Of a stretch of 64,000 nucleotides of DNA, positions 23,800-32,256 are shown piece after piece. The position numbers were made by a program, and so were the translations under genes. Positions within the stretch are counted from its first letter, which is position 1. Each line of letters starts with the position of its first letter. The DNA is from a virus, in the IMG/VR virus record IMGVR_UViG_3300028908_000005, positions 27,977 to 91,976 of that record. One strand, given 5' to 3'. The notes beneath the pieces were generated by a model, which saw only the letters and a list, made by a program, of their open reading frames with translations, was not told the DNA's origin and ran no database searches.

Positions 23800-25770
23800 C
23801 TAGTTCGCACTAGCGGTTACGTCGGTAAATACGCCATTACCGACATTCTTCTTGGCCCGCCGCTTCGGCTTCTGCGGCGACGTAACTGGCACCGTACGTT
23901 TACGGCAAAAGTCTTCTACGGTCGCGATTTCCTGACTGTCGAGCTTCGCCAGGATCGGCAAAGTGTCGACTTCTGCCAGCAAATCGTCGATAGTCGGCCA
24001 CAGCGATTCGCCCGATGGCGGCTCGCCAGGCTTTCCGGCGGCTTCCCATTTGCCGAGCTCGCGATCATACGCAGCATGCCGCGCCGAGATCACGATTTCT
24101 TCGATTTCCGAGCCGGTGAATCGATCCAGCGCTGTTGCCACCGTAGCCAACGCCTTCTCATTATAATGCGACGGATCGACGCCGTAGCGCTGCAACTGGA
24201 TGCGAAGATGCTGAATCCGTTCTTCCTTGCTCGGCAGCCCAACGCCGAACACGCGGTCGAATCGCCCAGCACGCAGCATTTCCGGCGGAATGCCGTCGGT
24301 TCGATTCATCGTTACGATCACGAATGTACGATCGTCCTTACCGCGTTCAGTCAGCCATTTCAAGAAATAGCTGACCAAGCGGCTTGAAACACCACTGTCA
24401 GTCGACGCATTCTGGTGCGCGCCAGCAAACGCTTTGTCGATTTCATCGATCATCAACACGCAGTTCTTCAGCGAACTGACGATGCTGAGCGCTTGCCGCA
24501 TCCGTCGCTCGGATGCGCCGACCAAACTGTCGTACATCGACCCGATATCCATCGTAACAAGATCGAGCCCAAGAATCCTCGCCGTGATCTGGCCGATCAT
24601 CGTCTTACCCGTACCCGGCGTACCGATCAGCGCGCATCCGCGAGGAGTCGGAATACCGGCTTCCTGCGCATGCCGGCTGTACGCCCGCGACCGCCGCCGA
24701 ATGAACTTGATGTACTGATCGTAACCCGCAACCGTTGAAACGTCGCGGATATTACGATACGGAATGTACTCCAAGCCTTCGATCTTGCGAAAGATCACTG
24801 ACTTAGCGTCAGCGATCTGCGGCAGCATAGCTTCGCTGAACTGTCCGGAGAACGCAATCAGCTCGGCTAAAAGCTGAATCGCTTCTTCTACGGTCAGCCC
24901 AAGCATCGCATGTGCTAGCTTGTCACGGAGCTCGTCGCTGCACTCCACCGGTTCGCCAACCGTCGCTTCGCGAGACTCGACGATGTAATCGACGACTTCT
25001 TCGCGAAGTTCCTGTGCGTCCGGCAGTTCGAAATCGATAACGGTGCAGTAATCTTTGATCGCCGGATGTGGCGTCGGCGAATCGGCCAAGATGACCAACG
25101 GCGTCATCCGGCTACGGTTGCTCAATTTGCTGTACTTAGCAAGGTTGAGCAGCGATCTCCGCAAACGCCAGTTCGCTTGCGCGTTCAGCAGCAAGTGAAT
25201 GTCGCGTACGATGATCAAGCCGCGCGCCACGTTCAGATTCTCCAACGAATCCAGCATCGCCGTCGGATCCTTCAGTTCAGGATCCCACGATGCGCCCGCT
25301 TGGCAATCCCACATCAGCAGTTCCAGCCGAACATCCTTGCCGAACTCCGGCGGCGAATAGTCGTCCACCAGCGATGCCGCAAGTTGCGGTATGTCGTCGC
25401 TGATCGGCGTAGTCTCGACGATAAACTCCGGCTCGTCGTCGCTCTGTCGAAACTCGTTGATCGAAATAGCCACGAGCCAGCTGCTGCCGACAGGTACTTT
25501 ATCAGTCGGCCATGTTAACCGCAGCTTCCCTGCGATCTCTGACGACTCGCCTGCTGCATACGGCAGCTCGTGCGTATCGCCGCTAGTCCCGCGGACAGTC
25601 ACCACGTCTTCGGCTGTCCGCTCGACGCGGTACACTTCGACGTTATTACACACCGAGGCGATGCTACGTTCGCATCGTCCCTCGTCGCCAGCCATCGATA
25701 TCCAGATGATATCGGTACCGGCGGTGATTTTCTGCCGCAACTGCGCTTTGAATCGTTCCCCTGGTCTCAT
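23800..25770 (-). CDS. Ycf46-like AAA ATPase
   Basis: A 656-aa protein. The N-terminal 330 residues contain an inactive-looking first domain (GLIIVRDIHLLL in Walker B position). The C-terminal AAA module has GTPGTGKT at 383-390, CVLMIDEIDKA from 437, and the sensor/arginine-finger region NRTDGIPPEMLRAGRFDRVF. This two-part layout is that of Ycf46/spore-type AAA proteins. AAA proteins of this class remodel other proteins; the target here is unknown. The ATG at 25770 has GGAG 9 nt before it. It heads an operon with DUF1257 and DUF2997 genes that ends at a strong terminator. Confidence 0.88.
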   Translation of the reverse strand: MRPGERFKAQLRQKITAGTDIIWISMAGDEGRCERSIASVCNNVEVYRVERTAEDVVTVRGTSGDTHELPYAAGESSEIAGKLRLTWPTDKVPVGSSWLVAISINEFRQSDDEPEFIVETTPISDDIPQLAASLVDDYSPPEFGKDVRLELLMWDCQAGASWDPELKDPTAMLDSLENLNVARGLIIVRDIHLLLNAQANWRLRRSLLNLAKYSKLSNRSRMTPLVILADSPTPHPAIKDYCTVIDFELPDAQELREEVVDYIVESREATVGEPVECSDELRDKLAHAMLGLTVEEAIQLLAELIAFSGQFSEAMLPQIADAKSVIFRKIEGLEYIPYRNIRDVSTVAGYDQYIKFIRRRSRAYSRHAQEAGIPTPRGCALIGTPGTGKTMIGQITARILGLDLVTMDIGSMYDSLVGASERRMRQALSIVSSLKNCVLMIDEIDKAFAGAHQNASTDSGVSSRLVSYFLKWLTERGKDDRTFVIVTMNRTDGIPPEMLRAGRFDRVFGVGLPSKEERIQHLRIQLQRYGVDPSHYNEKALATVATALDRFTGSEIEEIVISARHAAYDRELGKWEAAGKPGEPPSGESLWPTIDDLLAEVDTLPILAKLDSQEIATVEDFCRKRTVPVTSPQKPKRRAKKNVGNGVFTDVTASAN

Positions 25771-25811
25771 AACGTACTACTCCCTGAAAAAGTGAGAAAT
25801 TCTGCGATTGC

Positions 25812-26303
25812 CTAGACCGTCAACAACCGCACGAAGGTCGCCAAATCAGCATGCACGCTCTGGTGCGTCTTCGGCTTGATCAACTTACCGTGCTCGTCGA
25901 TGCTGTGGCCCGGTCCGAACTTGGTCAAATTGTTCCAATCGACCAGCTGCATCGGGTAGCTGTCTGGTATGCCAGCAGCCGACAAAGAACCGGTCGTTAC
26001 GACCAGCGTGTCGCAACAGCCGTCAACAAATTCGACCAAATCGAACTCGTGCGTACGTTCGCACGAGAAGTCCGTTATATGGTTTGTAACCGGCGAGTTG
26101 AGTTTGCACTCGCCGTGAAACGTGACGGTAACGCCAGCGGCGTTCGCCGTCTCCAGCACCTCTTCCAGCATCAGCCTGATACGCAGCTCTGCTGTAGCCG
26201 CATCGAGGTCTTTCGGTTTGCTCGGCACGTTTTGCCCGGCCAAACCCATAAAATCCTCGACAGCTTGCTGATGCCACGACTTCCTTTTGATTTCTTCCAA
26301 CAT
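25812..26303 (-). CDS. MazG/HisE-like nucleotide pyrophosphohydrolase
   Basis: A 163-aa all-alpha protein. RIRLMLEEVLETANAA and EFDLVEFVDGCCDTLVVTTG supply the ExxE...ExxD metal-binding pattern of the MazG/phosphoribosyl-ATP pyrophosphohydrolase superfamily. WNNLTKFGPGHS matches the conserved C-terminal part of phage members. Such enzymes hydrolyse (d)NTPs or related nucleotides to the monophosphate, and phages use them to adjust nucleotide pools or alarmones. Substrate cannot be read here. The ATG at 26303 follows GGAG. It lies 12 bp after the stop of the upstream gene. Confidence 0.8.
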   Translation of the reverse strand: MLEEIKRKSWHQQAVEDFMGLAGQNVPSKPKDLDAATAELRIRLMLEEVLETANAAGVTVTFHGECKLNSPVTNHITDFSCERTHEFDLVEFVDGCCDTLVVTTGSLSAAGIPDSYPMQLVDWNNLTKFGPGHSIDEHGKLIKPKTHQSVHADLATFVRLLTV

Positions 26304-26315
26304 GGTGTTCTCCAG

Positions 26316-27140
26316 CTACTGAATATGTTTCAGCTCACGCGACAAATCTTTCGCTGTCGTACGCTCAGAATGCACTGGCGTCCAACAGTGTTTGGCGATC
26401 GTTTTATCGAGCGGCCGCCGCAGCGAAGCATCCATTCGTAACGACGTCATCGCCCGCGGTGCCAGATGCAGCGCCGGAATCAGCCGCGACAGCTGCGAAT
26501 CGCCAAGCAGCCGCACCTGCAGGTAAGCCGATCCGAACACCAGATACGATGCCGGCGACTCCAGATGCGAAAACCACTGGCGATGCAGCCGCACCGCAGC
26601 GTAACCGAACATATCGCTCGAGTTATCTACGATGACTTGGTACGTACCGAACGCTGACGTATCGAGAGTAGCCAGCGGTAGGTCGCGATCGCCGGTAATC
26701 GTCAGCACGACACGCCACGACGTCGACGATGCGCTATTGCGGATCACTTTAAGACACCAGCTAGCGTCGGTGTCGCGGGATGCCACATATCGCCGCGGCG
26801 GTTCGGTGTGGTAATCCAAAACCCACTCCGGCGGCCCTTCAGTAGCTGTGTCATAAATCAAACCGTAACGCCAACCGGCAATACAAGCGCGATCGGTAGC
26901 CGCGCAGCGCGCTTTTAGATGGCGAACGATTCGCCAAAACGTTGGATCACCAGCGTCGATCGTCGCCTTGCGGTTAACACGCCGCGAGAAGTGTGCGCCG
27001 CTAAACGGTGTAGTGACAATCGCAACTGCCGGCAGCGCCGGATAGTACAGTTGTAGCAGTTTCGCGACAACCTCGTGGATCGGTTCTGTCTTTGACTGTT
27101 CGACTAATTCATACTTCGCGTCGATATTCGCATCTGCCAT
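26316..27140 (-). CDS. Hypothetical protein
   Basis: A 274-aa protein with an ATG at 27140 preceded by AAGGGG. It is beta-rich in the middle (RVVLTITGDRDLPLATLD, TYQVIVDNSSDM) and basic at the C-terminus. No membrane or signal segment. It ends LKHIQ, and the upstream neighbour ends LKNIQ; otherwise no convincing similarity between the two was seen. Function unknown. Confidence 0.65.
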   Translation of the reverse strand: MADANIDAKYELVEQSKTEPIHEVVAKLLQLYYPALPAVAIVTTPFSGAHFSRRVNRKATIDAGDPTFWRIVRHLKARCAATDRACIAGWRYGLIYDTATEGPPEWVLDYHTEPPRRYVASRDTDASWCLKVIRNSASSTSWRVVLTITGDRDLPLATLDTSAFGTYQVIVDNSSDMFGYAAVRLHRQWFSHLESPASYLVFGSAYLQVRLLGDSQLSRLIPALHLAPRAMTSLRMDASLRRPLDKTIAKHCWTPVHSERTTAKDLSRELKHIQ

Positions 27141-27151
27141 CGCATCACCCC

Positions 27152-27886
27152 TTACTGTATGTTTTTCAGCTGTCTTGCGCCGCGACGCTTCGCGTCTTGT
27201 TGCATATCTGTCGGCGGCGACACGAACCTACTTTCGCAGGTCCATACCACGTTGCCGATCGAGCTCGATACGCTGCAGGTGTACATAAGCAACGATGTAT
27301 CGCCCGAAACTGACGGTCGCAACGTTTGCAGCAACTGCTCGTATGCTGTCACAGCCGCGTCTGTTGGACTATCGGCAGCCACATCGTTTGTTGTGTACGT
27401 GCCGCGAGGGTCGGCGAAAATGTCGCTGCTTGAAAAGGTGCCGTGTACTGTGAACGTCACATTATACAGTAACGGCAAGCGAGCAGCTGCAGCCGCTTCG
27501 TAAACAGCGTGCCCGGAAACGAAAGGTCGCGCATCCGGCACCGAAAAGCGCTGCGTTACCACGCCGTCTTCGCCGTGTTGCTTTATGTACAGCATGCCGT
27601 CTCGCGTCCAAAGCGCGGCCGTTGCTGTACTTAGCCGCGTTTCCTCCCTGACCATCATCTCTAACGCGCGGTTACAGAGCTCCAGGTACTCCTGGTCCTG
27701 CGTTTGCGGCGAGATATGCCGGATTTCCACGTCGTTGCTGTTGGCCATACGCTTACCGTCTTTGGCCACCACAAGCGTCGCGTCGAAGTTTTCGGCGCCC
27801 TCGAGCACCGTATAATACTGCGACCAGAACCACCAATGAGGGGTGCCGTCTAGATATAATTTCAACAACCGTAGGTTGACCGCCAT
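27152..27886 (-). CDS. Hypothetical protein
   Basis: A 244-aa protein from the ATG at 27886 (AAGG 8 nt before it). The N-terminal part has aromatic-rich segments (HWWFWSQYYTVLEG). The centre and C-terminus are Ser/Thr-rich and beta-like (LLYNVTFTVHGTFSSSD). It belongs to a run of equally spaced small genes of unknown role between the MazG-like gene and csrA. Confidence 0.65.
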   Translation of the reverse strand: MAVNLRLLKLYLDGTPHWWFWSQYYTVLEGAENFDATLVVAKDGKRMANSNDVEIRHISPQTQDQEYLELCNRALEMMVREETRLSTATAALWTRDGMLYIKQHGEDGVVTQRFSVPDARPFVSGHAVYEAAAAARLPLLYNVTFTVHGTFSSSDIFADPRGTYTTNDVAADSPTDAAVTAYEQLLQTLRPSVSGDTSLLMYTCSVSSSIGNVVWTCESRFVSPPTDMQQDAKRRGARQLKNIQ

Positions 27887-27887
27887 A

Positions 27888-28226
27888 CTAATCGACCTTT
27901 TCTAAACGTTTACGAATTTCGTCGACATTCGGATTGTCCAAATAATCGGCAAGACCTTCGGCCAAGTCATCCAAATCGTCGTCTTCCGGGTCGAAGAAGA
28001 CCGGCGTACCCAGCTGCAACACCCAAGTGTCGTCAGCTGCCGATTTGATCGTGACAAAACCGACAACGCGCTCGCCGCAGCTAGTGTCGTAACCGAGCGA
28101 CACTTCGTCAAACCGGATATTTGTGTTCGGATCGATCGCGCACACTTCGCGTATCTTTTCGACTAACTCTTTGCCGAACTCGTCAATGAACCGTTCGGCT
28201 CGACTGATTCTCGCTATCTGACCCAT
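27888..28226 (-). CDS. Hypothetical acidic protein
   Basis: A 112-aa protein with GGAGG before the ATG at 28226. Basic and helical at the start (AERFIDEFGKELVEKIREV), then beta strands, then a strongly acidic stretch DPEDDDLDDLAEGLADYLDN. No family recognised. It overlaps the upstream gene by 44 bp. Confidence 0.65.
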   Translation of the reverse strand: MGQIARISRAERFIDEFGKELVEKIREVCAIDPNTNIRFDEVSLGYDTSCGERVVGFVTIKSAADDTWVLQLGTPVFFDPEDDDLDDLAEGLADYLDNPNVDEIRKRLEKVD

Positions 28227-28494
28227 CGCGGTCCTCCACTGGTTCTGTAATCACTACCGCCGTAACGTTTTGCACGCGACCTGCCGGCAGCATTAACGCT
28301 TCCCGCAAGTTGACCGCTTCTGCATTCTTCACTGCTAATTCCTCCCGCAACGCTTTGGCCCGCTGATGGCACCTGACGAGCGCTGTCGCATCCTTGTCAG
28401 GGTTCGGAAACGTCACAAGCGGATCAAGCACGAACATCGTTTTATCGTTGCGCTTGATCCTAAACATGCAAACGCAATAGCGGTTACTGAACAT
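28183..28494 (-). CDS. Hypothetical protein
   Basis: A 103-aa protein. I chose the ATG at 28494, which has AAAGGA 8 nt before it and lies just past the stop of the upstream gene. A longer frame exists but would overlap that gene. It contains LDPLVTFPNPDKDATALV and a helix CHQRAKALREELAVKNAEAV, and ends in a polar tail. Function unknown. Confidence 0.6.
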   Translation of the reverse strand: MFSNRYCVCMFRIKRNDKTMFVLDPLVTFPNPDKDATALVRCHQRAKALREELAVKNAEAVNLREALMLPAGRVQNVTAVVITEPVEDRDGSDSENQSSRTVH

Positions 28495-28507
28495 GTCGCA
28501 AATCCTT

Positions 28508-29149
28508 TCAACTGTACACGCGATAGCGCCGCAACTCGCCCACGCTACCGTGGCTGAATATCGCAAACGGAACCTGTTCGAAATATCGCGGCAGCTTTCC
28601 GCGGTGTCCTTTGATCTCCACGTTAAATGTTGTATCTAACGCGTCTTTCCCAAACGCGTCTTGCAACCCGCGAGCAATCTCGCGTAGCTGGCTAACACCT
28701 ACCGGCACAGCCAACTGTATGTTATTGTTCGCGACTCTGATCCAGTGTTTCTCTCGGATGATCCAGTCGCGGATATCGTCTGCCGCACCGTCGGCATCGT
28801 TGTCGATCAGCATGCTAAACTGCTTCTCCGGCCATGCGATAATATTTCGCAGCGTCGCGTAACAGTCGACAAGGCTCGCCGGCGACGTGTCATAGATCAC
28901 GCCGCGAAGCGCCACCGGATCGCCGGTATCGGCGACTAACCAAGTCGCAACCTCCCTGGCGATCGCTTTGAGCCACTCGCAGTTCACCTCCGGCTCTCGC
29001 CACCGCGCAGTCTGCAGATCCGTAAGAAATTCTTCGAGAAGATAATTCCAAGCCTGCGACGCATGATTGTCGTCGCCACTGTCACCGGCTGGTATAAGCA
29101 GGCCATTGGCGAGCCAAAACTCGCCACAGAGCGTGTTGTTAGTTGTCAT
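28508..29149 (-). CDS. Hypothetical protein
   Basis: A 213-aa mixed alpha/beta protein with an ATG at 29149 and no strong ribosome binding site. It is rich in acidic and aromatic residues (WNYLLEEFLTDLQTARWREP, DNDADGAADDIRDWIIREKH). No membrane segments or recognisable catalytic motif. It lies 21 bp after the thymidylate-kinase-like gene. Confidence 0.65.
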   Translation of the reverse strand: MTTNNTLCGEFWLANGLLIPAGDSGDDNHASQAWNYLLEEFLTDLQTARWREPEVNCEWLKAIAREVATWLVADTGDPVALRGVIYDTSPASLVDCYATLRNIIAWPEKQFSMLIDNDADGAADDIRDWIIREKHWIRVANNNIQLAVPVGVSQLREIARGLQDAFGKDALDTTFNVEIKGHRGKLPRYFEQVPFAIFSHGSVGELRRYRVYS

Positions 29150-29170
29150 GCGTGTCTGCCGTAGAAAGCG

Positions 29171-29824
29171 TCAAGCCACGTCGGCGCCGATGATACGATC
29201 GTACATCGATGTAACGATCTCTTCGGCACTGCGGCGGCCGCCTGAGCGCAAAGAAGCAGGGATGACCGTCCACGGCCATCCCTGCGAAGCCATCGCAAGA
29301 TACGCCTCGCGTACCCGCTTGAGGTACGCTTTCGTCCACCCAAGCTTGCGGCCTGGGTGCGTCGCCGTAATACGCTTGAATGCGTGTTCGGCCGGCATAT
29401 CGAGATAAAAGATGTGCTTTGGCTTCCTTGCCTTGAAGATCTTATATTCGATAACCGCAATCTGTGCGGCTACCCGTTCGCGGTCCCGATCGCGGTAGTA
29501 ACCGCTCTGGAACGCGATATTACGTTCGACATACGAAGCGCAGACGACGACGCGACCGCGATTGATATTCATCGTGATCTCGTCCTGCATCTCGTAATGG
29601 TCGCCAACGGAAAGCATCGCAGCCAGCAGCGGATCAGACTTTTTGAACTTGCCGGCCTGCAGTTTGGCTGCGAGGTTCCCGAAGAATGTCCGATCTTTCG
29701 CTGGGAAAGTCAGCAATCTCGCATCGCACTCGTAGACACCTTCGCCCGTATTCAGGCGACCGCACAGCAAGCGAGCTTCCAACTCACAGAGGGCCCAATC
29801 CAAGCTCTCTACCGTGATCAACAT
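29171..29824 (-). CDS. Thymidylate-kinase-like protein lacking the P-loop
   Basis: A 217-aa protein. The middle GRVVVCASYVERNIAFQSGY and the later IFYLDMPAEHAFKRI follow the thymidylate kinase patterns (DRYxxSxxAYQ and YLDxPxExAxxR). The expected N-terminal FEGxDGxGKST is replaced by ITVESLDWALCEL: the glutamate and aspartate survive, but the Gly-Lys-Ser/Thr loop is gone. The fold is therefore probably a deoxynucleotide kinase, but ATP binding by the usual mode looks impossible. A non-catalytic or changed role is likely. The ATG at 29824 has GGAG 6 nt before it; an overlapping GTG one codon earlier is possible. Confidence 0.6.
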   Translation of the reverse strand: MLITVESLDWALCELEARLLCGRLNTGEGVYECDARLLTFPAKDRTFFGNLAAKLQAGKFKKSDPLLAAMLSVGDHYEMQDEITMNINRGRVVVCASYVERNIAFQSGYYRDRDRERVAAQIAVIEYKIFKARKPKHIFYLDMPAEHAFKRITATHPGRKLGWTKAYLKRVREAYLAMASQGWPWTVIPASLRSGGRRSAEEIVTSMYDRIIGADVA

Positions 29825-29845
29825 CACGCGCTCCGTCGAGAAATG

Positions 29846-30091
29846 CTAGCTCCGAGATTCTGCTTTACGTCGCTTTCGGCGTCTTAGTGCAGCAATCGCC
29901 CGCCGCAACTTGCCGTCGACAATACGTTGCACACTCTCAGGTAGATTATCGTAGTCCCTGATTTGTGCAAGTACTTCGTCCGACAACTGCGGCAAGTCAC
30001 GGAACTCGTCGTGGTCCAAAACGATCTTGCTTTTGTGCTGCGTCAGCGCTATCGACGTCGGCGCAGCTACCCGGTATCGTTGCCTTCGCAT
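29846..30091 (-). CDS. Small basic protein
   Basis: An 81-aa protein whose C-terminus is strongly basic (LRRAIAALRRRKRRKAE). The start at 30091 overlaps the end of csrA by 25 bp. It probably binds nucleic acid. Overlap with csrA suggests translational coupling. No family recognised. Confidence 0.55.
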   Translation of the reverse strand: MRRQRYRVAAPTSIALTQHKSKIVLDHDEFRDLPQLSDEVLAQIRDYDNLPESVQRIVDGKLRRAIAALRRRKRRKAESRS

Positions 30092-30258
30092 CGCGGCGTC
30101 TCGTTGTCAAAAAGTTGCAACTCCCCGCGAACGACGCGTACGCTTTTCGGCGCCGAGATGCCAAGCTTAACGCGGTTCGCGTCAATCCGTACGACATCGA
30201 CGTAGATGTTTTTGCCGATACGCACGCGCTCTCCCTGCTTTCTTGTTAATACTAACAT
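30067..30258 (-). CDS. csrA: CsrA-like translational regulator
   Basis: A 63-aa protein beginning MLVLTRKQGERVRIGKNIYV, followed by VRIDANRVKLGISAPKSVRVVRGEL. This is the CsrA/RsmA fold with its conserved first strand and the VRGE RNA-binding region. The dimer binds GGA-containing hairpins in mRNA leaders and blocks ribosome access. GGAG precedes the ATG at 30258. A phage copy could redirect host carbon metabolism, motility or translation, or regulate phage mRNAs; many leaders here have GGAG sites, so autoregulation is possible. The C-terminus is polar, with no extra domain. Confidence 0.92.
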   Translation of the reverse strand: MLVLTRKQGERVRIGKNIYVDVVRIDANRVKLGISAPKSVRVVRGELQLFDNETPRCEGNDTG

Positions 30259-30272
30259 CAGCTTCTCCAAAA

Positions 30273-31241
30273 TTAGCCGAAAATTTGTTTACCTTCGTCG
30301 GGCATCGGACGTTTGTTCTGCGTGAACAAATTGACAGACGTGTCGATAATCTCGGGCTGCTGCGGCGGTGTATAGGCCGCCGGCAGCAACACTTGAGTTA
30401 CCGACGTGAAACCGGCTGCATGCTTGTGCCCGCCGCCGCCATATCGCGTAGCGATCACCGAAACGTCAGCGCCGCCCTTGCTTCGCAGCTCGTAGGCGAA
30501 GCCGCCGCTGGCCAGTTCACGCCAGACGACAGCCATTTTGGCGCCGCCTTCAAGCAGCCGCTCGGCAATATCGCTGCTCAACTCTTTGATCGTGCAGTTT
30601 ACAGCTGGCACTTTCTCGCCGTCAAACAGCATGTCGCGAGCATCAGCTACAGCTGCATCGACAAGCCGCGTGCGGTAACGCAATATGGCCGTACCTTCGG
30701 CGGCCAACGCATCCGGACCTTTTTCGGCCATCGCGTCCCACGCTTCAATCGTGTACGGATAGCTCCGAATGGCCGCGTTTACTTCACGAGAGTTTTCGAG
30801 TTTCCAGCGCCAAAGGTCGCGGTCTTCCGTGAAGACGACTAGCCACGGCGGCAGATTCTGCAAATGCTCGTCGGGCGAAATCGTCAATTCTGCGATGCTT
30901 ACGAGGTTATCCTCGTTCACGTCAGATCGCTTGCACACGTACTCCCACATTAGACGCGCGCCCGACCGTTCGATATCGAACACGCAGAATGGGAGCCCGC
31001 TCAGCTTCGCTTCAGCCGATTCGTGATGATCCAATACGATCAACGAATTTGCGGCAGCGTGCATTGTTGTCAGCGTTTCGCGATCGTATGAGAAGTCGGC
31101 GATTATTACGTCTTCGCCAGCAACGTTCGGCGCCGGCTCGCCGTGTTTTGCTGGGTACAGCTTAGCTTCTGGCCACGCCTTCTTGGCGATCCAAGCAGCA
31201 CAGAAACCGTCTGAACAGTTTGCATGGTAGATAATCAGCAT
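30273..31241 (-). CDS. DHH-family phosphoesterase
   Basis: A 322-aa protein from the ATG at 31241 (GAGGG before it); the upstream open frame is a neighbour overlap. Motifs in order are YHANCSDGFCAAW (motif I), IIADFSYD (II), LIVLDHHESA (the DHH motif) and RYGGGGHKHAAGF (the DHHA1 glycine motif). This is a full DHH/DHHA1 enzyme. Relatives degrade nano-RNA, pAp or cyclic dinucleotide products, and a few act as single-strand exonucleases. Substrate unknown; degrading a cyclic-nucleotide defence signal is one possibility given the Tad1-like gene, but that is speculation. Confidence 0.85.
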   Translation of the reverse strand: MLIIYHANCSDGFCAAWIAKKAWPEAKLYPAKHGEPAPNVAGEDVIIADFSYDRETLTTMHAAANSLIVLDHHESAEAKLSGLPFCVFDIERSGARLMWEYVCKRSDVNEDNLVSIAELTISPDEHLQNLPPWLVVFTEDRDLWRWKLENSREVNAAIRSYPYTIEAWDAMAEKGPDALAAEGTAILRYRTRLVDAAVADARDMLFDGEKVPAVNCTIKELSSDIAERLLEGGAKMAVVWRELASGGFAYELRSKGGADVSVIATRYGGGGHKHAAGFTSVTQVLLPAAYTPPQQPEIIDTSVNLFTQNKRPMPDEGKQIFG

Positions 31242-31251
31242 TGTCTTCCCT

Positions 31252-31461
31252 CTATTTAGTTTTCGCTTTCGTTTGACGCAGTTGCGTAATCGCAGCTTGC
31301 AAACACTCTTCGCAAATCGACTCAAAACCGTAAGCTTCGTTGTCGAGAAAAACGAAGCACCACCGCCGCTCCCTGCAAAAGATGCATGTCGCCGGGAGGA
31401 ATCGTATGTCGCGGAAATTGTCTTTGTATAACCGCGATACGTCAATCTCGTCTGTTGTCAT
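31252..31461 (-). CDS. Small zinc-ribbon-like protein
   Basis: A 69-aa protein with two cysteine pairs, CIFCRER near residue 26 and CEECLQ near residue 50. This is the spacing of a small treble-clef or zinc-ribbon domain. It ends in a basic tail. The start at 31461 overlaps the upstream gene by 20 bp. It may bind nucleic acid or a protein partner. Confidence 0.65.
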   Translation of the reverse strand: MTTDEIDVSRLYKDNFRDIRFLPATCIFCRERRWCFVFLDNEAYGFESICEECLQAAITQLRQTKAKTK

Positions 31462-31663
31462 GGTTACCGCCTATAGGCACTCCGCAAATTCGGCATTTCG
31501 GCATTTGCTGCAGCTGCCGCTTTGCTTCGGCAGTCGTCGTCTCCCAGTCGAGCAAGATTTGCCGCAAAGCGAACAGTATCGTTACTGCTACGCCGAACAG
31601 GAATCCGACAACCAATCCAGCGATCATACCCACCGTAACCCAAATCCCGATATTGCTTTGCAT
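31442..31663 (-). CDS. Small membrane protein with CxxC tail
   Basis: A 73-aa protein with one N-terminal membrane helix of about 28 residues (VTVGMIAGLVVGFLFGVAV). A coiled-coil-like linker and a C-terminal CRICGVPI follow. The ATG at 31663 is fused to the upstream stop as TGATG. Function unknown. Confidence 0.6.
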   Translation of the reverse strand: MQSNIGIWVTVGMIAGLVVGFLFGVAVTILFALRQILLDWETTTAEAKRQLQQMPKCRICGVPIGGNHDNRRD

Positions 31664-32151
31664 CACTTCCAGCTCGCTTCCAAATTTGCGGCAAATTCTT
31701 GTGCTTGTTCGTACTGTACGAAACGTTTAAGAATCTTACCTTCATCATTTAATACTGCCCAATGCTGATCGGCTTCAATCCACGCTACACAGCAGCCGTA
31801 GTCCAAGCCGTACAGCTCGCTCAACGCGCGGCAGCCGTCTTCGTCGATGCGCCACCGCTGACCGTCGGCGCTTCCGTGAGCCACTATCACACCATCGCAA
31901 CGAACTAACATTTCGTCGCCACGCTGCGCAATCTGCCCACGTATTTCTTCCGGCATGCCTGGCGGCGGTTCTTGCGACCAGCTCCACCACGCCAGCACGA
32001 CGCGGTCTGTCCGCTCGAGCCACCAAGCGCCGTTGCTGTAACACAACGCAATCGCCAATGGTAATTTGGGTTGCCCCGCATCCGGCAAAGAATGCAGCAA
32101 CCATTTCGCGGCTTTTGCTATTCCGCGACTCAGCTTATCTAGCGCTTTCAT
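31663..32151 (-). CDS. Hypothetical protein
   Basis: A 162-aa Trp/Cys-containing protein. GGAGGGAG lies before the ATG at 32151. It reads basic at the start (MKALDKLSRGIAKAAKW), then an alpha/beta body with AWWSWSQEPPPGMPEE and GSADGQRWRIDEDG. No motif known to me. First gene after the terminator at 32191-32229. Confidence 0.65.
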   Translation of the reverse strand: MKALDKLSRGIAKAAKWLLHSLPDAGQPKLPLAIALCYSNGAWWLERTDRVVLAWWSWSQEPPPGMPEEIRGQIAQRGDEMLVRCDGVIVAHGSADGQRWRIDEDGCRALSELYGLDYGCCVAWIEADQHWAVLNDEGKILKRFVQYEQAQEFAANLEASWK

Positions 32152-32190
32152 CGTCGCTCCCTCCGAATCCAATCCGGTTAAATTAACGAC

Positions 32191-32229
32191 AAATTAAAAG
32201 CAAGGCCGGCTGCATCAGCACAGCCGGCC
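32191..32229 (-). terminator. Rho-independent terminator
   Basis: On the minus strand, a perfect 9-bp stem GGCCGGCTG/CAGCCGGCC with an 8-nt loop is followed by TTGCTTTTAATTT. It lies 27 bp after the stop of the gene at 32257-32517 and closes the portal/glycosyltransferase transcript. Confidence 0.85.
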
Positions 32230-32256
32230 CAAGTTACGATCAGTTTCGTAACGCCG

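Noticed and set aside
26316-27886. Paralogy of the two unknown genes ending LKHIQ and LKNIQ
   Set aside because: The shared ends are only five residues, and the bodies show no convincing similarity by eye.
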